Assembly: GCA_000752035.1 (NCBI GenBank)
Contig: CCFE01000024.1
Location: 62,001-126,000 of the forward strand
Length of the DNA stretch: 64,000 nt
Source: Bacillus rubiinfantis
GTDB taxonomy: Bacteria > Bacillota > Bacilli > Bacillales > Cytobacillaceae
Direction of reading: 5' to 3'
In this document: positions 57,265-64,000 of the stretch, one piece after another
Layout of the letters: each line of letters opens with the position of its first letter
Numbering within the stretch: the first letter of the stretch is position 1
Translations under genes and position numbers: made by a program
Notes under the pieces: generated by a model
Seen by the model: the letters and a program-made list of their open reading frames with translations, nothing else
Databases searched by the model: none
What the model was told of the DNA's origin: nothing

Positions 57265-57316
57265 ACTATAACCTCTTTTACTTTTTTTGTCGAGCAAAAA
57301 CACGAACGTCTATTCG
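57265..57316 (-). promoter_or_regulatory. recA promoter with LexA box
   Basis: TCGACA (57293-57288) and TATAGT (57270-57265), spacer 17 nt. Directly upstream is the LexA box CGAATAGACGTTCG (57316-57303 on the minus strand) within a longer palindrome. recA is thus SOS-controlled. Confidence 0.82.
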
Positions 57317-57434
57317 TGTTGTTTTTTACCTATTTTTATCACCGAAACAACTAAAATCCTTTGTTAACGGTGATTATTACCAATTTTTTTTAACTAAACA
57401 TCCTATATCGCTTATTTTCTGAAAACATTCTTTC

Positions 57435-57470
57435 AAAAAGAAAACACAGGACACTATTCTACGTCCTGTG
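57435..57470 (-). terminator. Terminator overlapping the end of cinA
   Basis: CACAGGAC (57445-57452) pairs with GTCCTGTG (57463-57470), followed by TTTTCTTTTT on the minus strand. The cinA stop codon is inside it, so the cinA transcript ends before recA. Confidence 0.8.
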
Positions 57471-58707
57471 ATGTTTGCAGTTGTTTTATTAAGAAGTAGC
57501 AGCCATATTTTACCGTGCGTATTCGATTAGCTTCTCTCGAGCCGCCAAGAACAATTTTTTCCACGATTGTTGGTCTGCCTTTGATGGCTATCCCAATATA
57601 AATGGTACCTACTGGCTTACCCTCTAATTCAGTCGGTCCTGCGACACCAGTGAAGCTAATCCCAATGTCAGTCGCGAAAATTCTCGCTACGTTTTCTGCT
57701 AATTCGCGTGCACATTGCTCACTAACTACACCATACTTTGCAAGTGTTTCCTGCTTTACCTGGACAATTTGCTGTTTTATTTCTTGGGCATAACAAACAA
57801 TCCCACCTTTAAATATAGAGCTTACACCAGGTATAGAAGTGATTTCTTGTTGAAACAAACCACCTGTCAAGCTTTCAGCTGCCGTGATTGTTAAGTTCTT
57901 TTCCTTTAACAGCTTCGTAAGCTCCTCTAAAAGAGAAGTATTATCATAGCCGTACAAAAACTGACCAACACGTTTATTAATTTTTTCCTCAACTTGGTCT
58001 AACATAGATAATGCAGTTGACTTATCCTTGTGTTTAGCAGTTAATCTTAGTGTAACTTCACCATCTCCAGCAAGCGGGGCAATCGTCGGATTACTTTGTG
58101 CATCGATCAAATCAATAATTTCCGTTTCCAAAGCAGATTCGCCGACTCCAAAAAAACGTAGCACCCGTGAAAAAATTTGTTGATTTGAACTAACCATATT
58201 CAATAATGTCTTCGTGCCAAAATGTAAAAACATCGGCTCCATTTCTTTCGGCGGTCCAGGTAAAAGGATATATATATGCCCGGCTTTATCTAAAATCATT
58301 CCTGGCGCCATCCCGTTTTCGTTAGGAAGAACATGAGAACCCTCTAATATGAGCGCTTGTTTGCGGTTATTTTCTGTCATAACTCGGTTTGTTCGTTTAT
58401 AGAAGCGTTCAATTCCTGCCAATGCTTCTTCATCAATAACAAGGTTCACACCTAGATGGTTAGCAATCGTTTCCTTCGTCAAATCATCCTTAGTCGGGCC
58501 TAAGCCACCAGTAAAAATGATAATCGCTGATCGCTGTTCAGCAATTTCAATTACTGATTTTAACCTGTTGGGATTATCACCAACAACTGAATGAAAATAC
58601 ACATCAATTCCCAGTCCAGCTAACTGCTGAGATAAAAATTTAGCATTACTATTAACAATTTGTCCTAGAAGCAGTTCAGAACCAACCGCAATAATTTCTG
58701 CATTCAT
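57454..58707 (-). CDS. cinA: CinA, competence/damage-inducible protein
   Basis: 417 residues from the ATG at 58707, which follows GGAGGA; a longer frame runs to 58731 and overlaps pgsA. The N-terminal MoCF-like domain ([34 protein letters not shown]) is joined to the CinA C-terminal deamidase domain ([18 protein letters not shown] near 285-302; TGVAGP near 365). Family members act on NMN and related pyridine nucleotides. In B. subtilis cinA and recA are cotranscribed on competence induction; here a terminator separates them. Confidence 0.95.
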   Translation of the reverse strand: MNAEIIAVGSELLLGQIVNSNAKFLSQQLAGLGIDVYFHSVVGDNPNRLKSVIEIAEQRSAIIIFTGGLGPTKDDLTKETIANHLGVNLVIDEEALAGIERFYKRTNRVMTENNRKQALILEGSHVLPNENGMAPGMILDKAGHIYILLPGPPKEMEPMFLHFGTKTLLNMVSSNQQIFSRVLRFFGVGESALETEIIDLIDAQSNPTIAPLAGDGEVTLRLTAKHKDKSTALSMLDQVEEKINKRVGQFLYGYDNTSLLEELTKLLKEKNLTITAAESLTGGLFQQEITSIPGVSSIFKGGIVCYAQEIKQQIVQVKQETLAKYGVVSEQCARELAENVARIFATDIGISFTGVAGPTELEGKPVGTIYIGIAIKGRPTIVEKIVLGGSREANRIRTVKYGCYFLIKQLQTSQDVE

Positions 58708-58730
58708 TAGCATTCCTCCATTTTCCACCA

Positions 58731-59315
58731 TTATTTAGAATTTTTAAACACATGGTTATTTTTAGAAAAATAATCCCAACCAGACCATATCGTGAAAAAC
58801 AGCGCCACCCACAAAGCTAACACATCGAAACGGAAAGGAATCATCGCAAAAATGATATTATGAAGCAAAATTGCTGAGATAGCGATAATTTGTGTCCACG
58901 TTTTAATTTTACCCAGCATATTGGCTGCGACAACTTCACCCTCTCCAGCAAGTAATAAACGAAGACCGGTTACAGCAAATTCCCTGCTAATAATCAGGAT
59001 AACAATCCAAGATGGAGCATAAAGGTCGGGAAGTTCCACTAATACAATTAGCGCCGATGAAACAAGTAATTTATCAGCAAGCGGATCAAGAAATTTCCCC
59101 ATATTGGTTACCAAATTATATTTACGTGCATAATGACCATCAATCCAGTCAGTTGTTGAGGCGATAATAAAAATTATCGCACCGATGAAATGAGTAACTG
59201 GAATGTCTGCTCCCAGCAAATGTATGCTCCCCCAATCAAACGGAGCAAGCATAATGATTAAGAATAATGGAATTAATAAGATTCTTGATACGGTTATTTT
59301 ATTAGGGATGTTCAT
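58731..59315 (-). CDS. pgsA: Phosphatidylglycerophosphate synthase
   Basis: 194-residue integral membrane enzyme that joins glycerol-3-phosphate to CDP-diacylglycerol, the first step to phosphatidylglycerol. The complete CDP-alcohol phosphotransferase motif, D-x2-D-G-x2-A-R-x8-G-x3-D-x3-D, is at about residues 57-82 ([21 protein letters not shown]). At least four membrane helices surround it. It lies between cinA and ymfM as in B. subtilis. Confidence 0.96.
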   Translation of the reverse strand: MNIPNKITVSRILLIPLFLIIMLAPFDWGSIHLLGADIPVTHFIGAIIFIIASTTDWIDGHYARKYNLVTNMGKFLDPLADKLLVSSALIVLVELPDLYAPSWIVILIISREFAVTGLRLLLAGEGEVVAANMLGKIKTWTQIIAISAILLHNIIFAMIPFRFDVLALWVALFFTIWSGWDYFSKNNHVFKNSK

Positions 59316-59382
59316 TTATTTTTTCCTCCTAAACTATGTAAAAAGCCCGGCAAATATGTAGGTAAACTACTTGAACAAAGTG

Positions 59383-59410
59383 AAAAAATAGTCATCTACT
59401 GATGACTATT
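59383..59410 (-). terminator. Terminator overlapping the end of ymfM
   Basis: AATAGTCAT (59387-59395) and ATGACTATT (59402-59410) pair perfectly, then TTTTTC on the minus strand; the ymfM stop codon is in the stem. Confidence 0.8.
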
Positions 59411-60317
59411 CGTTCTTTGGAACGTATTGAATCGTAATAGTCTGTGTAACCATACGTGCCGGGTCTGCTGCATACTCAAGTTTCTGATCATTTACAAAGA
59501 TATCTGTATCATTGGCTTTTCCAATAATAAGCTTGGCTTCTGTCTCCGAAGATAAATCTACGGTTTCACTCTCTGTCTCCCCTGTTTTTAGCATACCTGA
59601 AAAAAAAGTCTTGCCTTTACCGTTGCCAATGCTGACCCATGTTTGTCCTTTTGATACCACTTTTACTTCAAATTGTTCAGCATTTTTCAATTCATAGGTC
59701 GTATATTTTCCTTGGCTCTTAAGAACTGATAACTCCTGGTTTATTGATTCTTCTTCAGGCTGAGACTTCTCCGCTTTACTACTTTTATCTTCCTTATCCT
59801 CTGTTTGTTTAGCATCTTGTGTTTTTTGCTTATTTGTTTCAGTTGCCTTTGCATTATCAAGATTATTTTCTACTTTTACCTGCTCATTGTCATTATTCGT
59901 TATGTCCTTCGTATCATCACCTGCAAAATGTGGTAAAAAGTAATATAATATCCCCGCTACCCCGAGCACAAAGATACCGATTAATAATTTTGGCAGGATA
60001 TCAAATATTTTAGAATTTCCTTCAGATAAGGACTTATGTGTCTTTACTCGAGATAACTGCTGTGGGAGTTCTTCGTTATATGAAGCAGGAATCTCATTTT
60101 TATAAGTTTCAAAAATCTCCTCAGGATCAAGCTCAAGTGCCTCTGCATACTGTTTAATAAAAGCACGGACATAGAAATTTCCTGGAATCCCTGAATAATC
60201 ACCTTCTTCAATTCCACTTAAATAACGCTTTTGGATTTTCGTTATCGATTGTAAGTCATCCAAGCTTAAATCTTTGGCTAAACGGGCCTCTTTTAATCGA
60301 TTCCCTAATTCAGTCAC
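59406..60317 (-). CDS. ymfM: YmfM, RodZ-type cytoskeleton membrane protein
   Basis: 303 residues. A cytoplasmic HTH_25 domain (about 1-70; LGNRLKEARLAKDLSLDDLQ) contacts MreB in RodZ proteins. A membrane helix lies near 108-128 (LLIGIFVLGVAGILYYF), followed by an acidic low-complexity linker rich in Lys, Glu and Gln, and an extracellular DUF4115 domain. The GTG at 60317 has TAGGTG 6 nt upstream and is preferred to the longer frame. It probably links cell-wall elongation to the MreB-type filaments, of which MreBH is encoded in this window. Confidence 0.9.
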   Translation of the reverse strand: MTELGNRLKEARLAKDLSLDDLQSITKIQKRYLSGIEEGDYSGIPGNFYVRAFIKQYAEALELDPEEIFETYKNEIPASYNEELPQQLSRVKTHKSLSEGNSKIFDILPKLLIGIFVLGVAGILYYFLPHFAGDDTKDITNNDNEQVKVENNLDNAKATETNKQKTQDAKQTEDKEDKSSKAEKSQPEEESINQELSVLKSQGKYTTYELKNAEQFEVKVVSKGQTWVSIGNGKGKTFFSGMLKTGETESETVDLSSETEAKLIIGKANDTDIFVNDQKLEYAADPARMVTQTITIQYVPKNE

Positions 60318-60337
60318 TAAGAACACCTACCAATTTT

Positions 60338-61126
60338 TCAAAAATTAAAATCATTAAAATTCGTTCCGGAGAACATATTATGTTCATCGACGATGTCATA
60401 GGAAATTACTTCATCTGCATCATTTCTCAGTTCAATAATATAATCGAAATCATCAAGGGTATATTCGGAGTTTTGAACAAATATATCTGGATGCTCAATC
60501 ACCTTTACTGCAGATAGCCTCATAATTTCTCTCACCAGCTGCCAATGACGTTCATTGGCACGTTTTGTCGAGACAATGCCATCGATAATAAATAAATTAT
60601 CAGCGTTATATTCGTCCTTAATAAGCTGATTGCGAATCGTTTGCTTTAAAAGAGTGGATGACACAAACAGCCAGCGCTTATTTGCACATACACTCGCTGC
60701 GACGATGGATTCGGTCTTACCGACACGAGGCATCCCACGAATTCCTATTAATTTATGCCCTTCCTGCTTAAATAGCTCGGCCATGAAATCAACTAGTAGT
60801 CCAAGTTCACTCCTGACGAAGCGAAAGGTCTTTTTATCGTCAGCATCTCTTTGGATATACTGGCCATGACGTACAGCAAGACGATCGCGTAATTTTGGCT
60901 CCCTTATTTTAATTACCTTTATTGTGTCCATTTTATGTAAAATTGACTCAAGTCGTTTTATTTGGTTGTCATCATTAGCTAAAAGAAGTAAACCACGTCT
61001 TCCCTGATCCACACCATTTATGGTTACAATATTGATAGAAAGCATCCCTAACAAAGAAGAAATATCGCCTAGCAAACCGGGGCGGTTCTTTTGAATCTCA
61101 TATTCTAAATACCATTCTTTTTTCAT
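60338..61126 (-). CDS. ymfK: YmfK, DUF3388 family protein
   Basis: 262 residues. An N-terminal ACT-like domain (EWYLEYEIQKNRPGLLGDISSLLG) is followed by a domain with a P-loop, GIRGMPRVGKTESIV, near residue 133-147. Function unknown; it is conserved beside ymfM and ymfJ in Bacillaceae. The second ATG of an adjacent pair (61126) is 6 nt from the GGGGG of the ribosome site. ACT plus P-loop suggests a ligand-controlled nucleotide-binding protein; that is inference. Confidence 0.88.
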   Translation of the reverse strand: MKKEWYLEYEIQKNRPGLLGDISSLLGMLSINIVTINGVDQGRRGLLLLANDDNQIKRLESILHKMDTIKVIKIREPKLRDRLAVRHGQYIQRDADDKKTFRFVRSELGLLVDFMAELFKQEGHKLIGIRGMPRVGKTESIVAASVCANKRWLFVSSTLLKQTIRNQLIKDEYNADNLFIIDGIVSTKRANERHWQLVREIMRLSAVKVIEHPDIFVQNSEYTLDDFDYIIELRNDADEVISYDIVDEHNMFSGTNFNDFNF

Positions 61127-61263
61127 CATAAACCCCCTTGGAAAATTCGACAATATTTACTTGTTTTATACCTAAAGTTTATCATAAATGATTTTACGAG
61201 AAGATGAAAGAAAAAACATGGAGAAACAGGTATTTATTATTTACGCCCTTGCCGAGCCTATCT

Positions 61264-61298
61264 AAAAAAGAGAGGGAGGATCTCCTCCACTCTCTTTT
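61264..61298 (-). terminator. Terminator behind ymfJ
   Basis: AGAGAG.GAGG and CCTC..CTCTCT form a 10-bp stem, with six T on the minus strand behind it. Confidence 0.8.
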
Positions 61299-61336
61299 CA
61301 ACGGGTAGCAAAACCCACACTAATGGTAGTTTCACT

Positions 61337-61582
61337 TTATTGTTGAACTAGTTTAACCATGACATTGGCTATTGCTTGTTGCTCTTGCTCACTCGCAACT
61401 GACCACATATCAGCTAGAACTCGTTCCTGCTCATTTTTCGGGTCAACGTTGTCAGCTAGGTAATCGCCAATTTGGTGTGCAAGGCTGCTGATGGCTCCTT
61501 CACTCATTCCTTGATTTTGAGCATGCTGGAGACGATTCCCTAAGAATTCTTGCCATTCTTTCCAGTTATCCAAAACAGACAT
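61337..61582 (-). CDS. ymfJ: YmfJ, DUF3243 family protein
   Basis: 81-residue helical protein of the DUF3243 family, with WKEWQEFLGNRLQHAQNQGMS at its start and the conserved IGDYLADNVDPKNEQERVL. Function unknown. It has its own terminator and keeps the position between ymfI and ymfK. Confidence 0.92.
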   Translation of the reverse strand: MSVLDNWKEWQEFLGNRLQHAQNQGMSEGAISSLAHQIGDYLADNVDPKNEQERVLADMWSVASEQEQQAIANVMVKLVQQ

Positions 61583-61693
61583 GGTTTAACCTCCTTTTAA
61601 ATATGATACATCGTTATTTTGCGATATGGAGGGTAGAACTATACATTACATTAGCATTTCTTATGTGCATGGAAACAAAGAACAATTAAATTT

Positions 61694-62416
61694 TTACGTA
61701 TACCAGCCACCATTGACACCAAGAATTTGTCCAGTAATATAACTAGCCTGCTCGGAGAGAAGAAATGCAGCTGTATGAGCTATTTCCATAGGATTTGCTA
61801 GTCTCCCCATCGGGATTTCCAATGTAATCTGCTCTATTTCCTCTGAATTAAATCCCTCCATCATTGGCGTTGCCACAGCGCCTGGAGCAATACCATTTAC
61901 TCGTATTCCGTTCAAGGCAACTTCTTTACTTAACGCTTTAACAAACGCGATTTGTGCCCCTTTTACGGTTGAATAGGCTACTTCACATGCTGAGCCTGTT
62001 TGACCCCAGATGGAGGTGATGACAATAATATTTCCTGAACGCTTTGAAATTAGTTTTGGTAGTAATTCTTTTGTAAGCATCAGCGGGGTTTGGACATGTA
62101 TGGACAATAATTTTTCCAATTCCTTCTGCTGTAGATCAACTAACAGACCATACTGACTATTACCGCTGCAATGAATGATGCCATCCAAGGAAAAAAGCTG
62201 TGAAGAAAGAATTTTATAGCCGTCAGCTTTCGCTAAATCCGCTTGAATCGGAATGTATTCACCATGGAATGTCTCTAACCTTGCTAATAAATCTTTCATG
62301 GATAGTTCATTACGATTGTAATGCAAATACAAATGATACCCACGCTCTGCCAAAGTATAGGCAATTGCCTGCCCGATTCCTCCACTAGCCCCCGTAATAA
62401 GTATATATTTATTCAT
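61694..62416 (-). CDS. ymfI: YmfI, EF-P 5-aminopentanone reductase (short-chain dehydrogenase)
   Basis: 240 residues. The Rossmann motif TGASGGIGQAIA is at about 8-19, the catalytic triad is S (VITSIWGQTGS near 136), Y and K (YSTVKGAQ near 154). In B. subtilis YmfI reduces the 5-aminopentanone group on Lys32 of elongation factor P to 5-aminopentanol, which supports translation of polyproline stretches and swarming. The ATG at 62416 directly starts the Rossmann fold; a longer frame to 62548 would overlap ymfH. Confidence 0.92.
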   Translation of the reverse strand: MNKYILITGASGGIGQAIAYTLAERGYHLYLHYNRNELSMKDLLARLETFHGEYIPIQADLAKADGYKILSSQLFSLDGIIHCSGNSQYGLLVDLQQKELEKLLSIHVQTPLMLTKELLPKLISKRSGNIIVITSIWGQTGSACEVAYSTVKGAQIAFVKALSKEVALNGIRVNGIAPGAVATPMMEGFNSEEIEQITLEIPMGRLANPMEIAHTAAFLLSEQASYITGQILGVNGGWYT

Positions 62417-62471
62417 GTAGGTCACTCTTTCTAGAAACACATTAAATTCCGCTAAAAAATTTAGCTGCTTG

Positions 62472-63758
62472 TTATTGGTTCGGTACCACTTGACAGACAG
62501 AAAAACGCTCTTCGGCAATGACTTCCTTCGCCAGTGAAATGACATCATTCAGTGAAATCTGTTCAAGTGTTGGCACGACCTCAAAAAGATCCATTTCGTT
62601 AAAAGCATAACGGGTAAATTGATTAGCGATATATTCTGGGGAATTAACAGAACGTAGGAAAGCTCCGATTTTTTTCTTTTTCGCTCTCTCTAGCTGTTCT
62701 GCTGAAAAGCCGTTTGTCTTTGCCTGCAGTAAAATTTGTTGAATTCTTTCTGCCAGTTGGTCAGGATCCCTTGTGTCACCTCCAACCATTGCAAAGCCAA
62801 AACCTTGCTCTTGTGTGTAATCAAAAGAAAAGCTATCATCCACTAACCCATCGTTATATAGCTGATAATAGTGTTCCGAACTTTTACCAAATAAGAGATC
62901 GAGCAGGACATTCATTGTTAATTCATTCTTTAACATTTCAACCCCTTTTTGCTCTACATGTAATGCTTTGATTCCCACTAAACATTTTGCCGTTTGAACA
63001 TTCATCGGAATAACCTGTTTTTTCTTTGCTGCCTGTAATGGCTCCTCAGGAAAGTTGCGCCTAATTTCTGGCATTGCTTTAAAGTCTTTTTTAGTTTGAT
63101 TTTCTCTTATCTGTTCCATTATCTTGTCAGGATTGACTGGCCCCACAATAAATAACAGCATATTGCTCGGGTGATAGAAGGTATGATAGCATTCATACAA
63201 CAAATCCTTTGTAATATGAGAGATGGATTCAATTGTTCCGGCAATATCAATCCGTACTGGATGATTCTGATATAGATTTTCAATAATACCGAAATACAAA
63301 CGCCAATCAGGATTATCATCATACATGGTAATCTCTTGACCGATAATTCCTTTTTCCTTTTCGACTGTCTTTTCGGAAAAATAAGGGCTTTGTACAAAAT
63401 CAATCAGCGTTTCTAGGTTTTTCTCAACATCTGTGGTACTGGAAAAAAGATAGGCAGTTCTCGTAAACGAAGTGAAGGCATTAGCTGACGCACCTTGTTT
63501 GCTAAATTGTTGAAAGACATCACCATCTTCTTTTTCAAATAACTTATGTTCCAAAAAATGGGCGATCCCATCAGGGACAGTCATAAATTCACTCTTTCCA
63601 AGTGGTACAAAGGTATTATCAACTGATCCGTATTTTGTCGTAAAGGTTGCATACGTCTTGTTGAAGCCCTTTTTTGGAAGAATATATACATCTAGGCCAT
63701 TGGTCATTTTTTCATAAAAAAGTTCTTCCTTCAGCTGGTCAAACGCTAGTCTCTCCAT
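62472..63758 (-). CDS. ymfH: YmfH, M16 zinc-metalloprotease family
   Basis: 428 residues. The inverted zinc motif HFLEHKLFE (HxxEH) is near residue 67, with the distal glutamate region about 75 residues later, so the catalytic set appears intact. Usually paired with YmfF. Both are annotated as associated with EF-P aminopentanol modification because of linkage to ymfI; whether they process a peptide for this pathway is not proven. It starts 1 nt after the ymfF stop codon. Confidence 0.92.
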   Translation of the reverse strand: MERLAFDQLKEELFYEKMTNGLDVYILPKKGFNKTYATFTTKYGSVDNTFVPLGKSEFMTVPDGIAHFLEHKLFEKEDGDVFQQFSKQGASANAFTSFTRTAYLFSSTTDVEKNLETLIDFVQSPYFSEKTVEKEKGIIGQEITMYDDNPDWRLYFGIIENLYQNHPVRIDIAGTIESISHITKDLLYECYHTFYHPSNMLLFIVGPVNPDKIMEQIRENQTKKDFKAMPEIRRNFPEEPLQAAKKKQVIPMNVQTAKCLVGIKALHVEQKGVEMLKNELTMNVLLDLLFGKSSEHYYQLYNDGLVDDSFSFDYTQEQGFGFAMVGGDTRDPDQLAERIQQILLQAKTNGFSAEQLERAKKKKIGAFLRSVNSPEYIANQFTRYAFNEMDLFEVVPTLEQISLNDVISLAKEVIAEERFSVCQVVPNQ

Positions 63759-63759
63759 C

Positions 63760-64000
63760 TTATTTACCCGCCTCCGATCCGGTTAAGAAATAAATGGTAT
63801 CAAGTTCAATTTTCTCGGCAACAGCAACAATCTCTTCCTTTGTAGTTGCCTCCATCTTCTCAAGCCAATCATTCACTATTATCTCTTGTTTTGCTACTAC
63901 ATTATGGTAAAGCAGTTCAAGAAGTCCTCTAGAGGTATCAATTGTTTCAAGAATTTGATTACGGATGACTGCCTTTGTTTGTGATAATTCCTCATCAGTA
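63760..64000 (-). CDS. ymfF: YmfF, M16-family protein, C-terminal end (cut by the window edge)
   Basis: The last 80 codons are visible, ending in TAA at 63760. They contain DTSRGLLELLYHNVV and EEIVAVAEKIELDTIYFLTG, typical of the C-terminal region of the non-catalytic M16 partner of YmfH. The very short spacing to ymfH indicates cotranscription. Confidence 0.85.
   Translation of the reverse strand, partial: TDEELSQTKAVIRNQILETIDTSRGLLELLYHNVVAKQEIIVNDWLEKMEATTKEEIVAVAEKIELDTIYFLTGSEAGK

Overview
The window is a stretch of low-GC chromosome from an endospore-forming member of the Bacillaceae. The evidence is the conserved core order ymfF-ymfH-ymfI-ymfJ-ymfK-ymfM-pgsA-cinA-recA-rny-ymdB-spoVS, then korAB, miaB-ymcA-cotE, mutS-mutL, miaA-hfq-spoVK, hflX-ynbB-glnR-glnA, lexA/yneA-yneB-ynzC-tkt-sirA-yneF and ccdA-ccdC-yneK. 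Sporulation genes (cotE, spoVS, spoVK, sirA, a Spo0E-type phosphatase) are spread through it. Most genes lie on the minus strand.

Layout. Positions 1-690 hold the start of a sulfite-reductase flavoprotein, cut by the window edge. Positions 1061-11537 hold an accessory catabolic cluster: acyl-CoA dehydrogenase, E1-alpha, E1-beta and E2 of a 2-oxoacid dehydrogenase, enoyl-CoA hydratase, a CaiB-type CoA transferase, an acyl-CoA ligase and a TetR regulator, with the matching dihydrolipoyl dehydrogenase divergent. Positions 11800-14200 are a decayed region with a DUF4260 protein, an EF-G-binding protein, a membrane-protein relic, an orphan TetR-type palindrome, an integrase relic and a selenocysteine tRNA. 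Positions 14360-35400 are mostly conserved housekeeping genes: cytochrome c maturation, a heterodimeric ABC exporter, transketolase, the SOS genes lexA/yneA, the GlnR-controlled glnRA operon, hfq-miaA and mreBH. Positions 35500-40100 are mutSL. Positions 40290-45770 are an accessory insertion between mutS and cotE (tRNA-Arg, cell-wall amidase, UV endonuclease, HpaB-like monooxygenase, ABC ATPase, acetyltransferase). Positions 45800-64000 are the cotE to ymfF core.

The most striking feature is recA, split by a 979-nt group II intron without an ORF. The boundaries can be read to the base (GTGCG at the 5' end, AT at the 3' end, domain V, branch-point A), and removing the intron restores a 346-codon RecA frame. 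RecA production, and with it the LexA-controlled SOS response, should therefore depend on RNA splicing, probably with a maturase supplied from elsewhere. Other points are a tRNA-Sec beside an integrase remnant; an A9 homopolymer that separates an amidase from a 66-codon open tail in the adjacent frame; a possible 97-bp mini-inverted-repeat element; a two-hairpin element between spoVS and ymdB; and a second Spo0E-family gene too short for routine ORF calling.

Functions are assigned from recognisable motifs and gene order; no database search was run. Promoters, operators and terminators are pattern matches.
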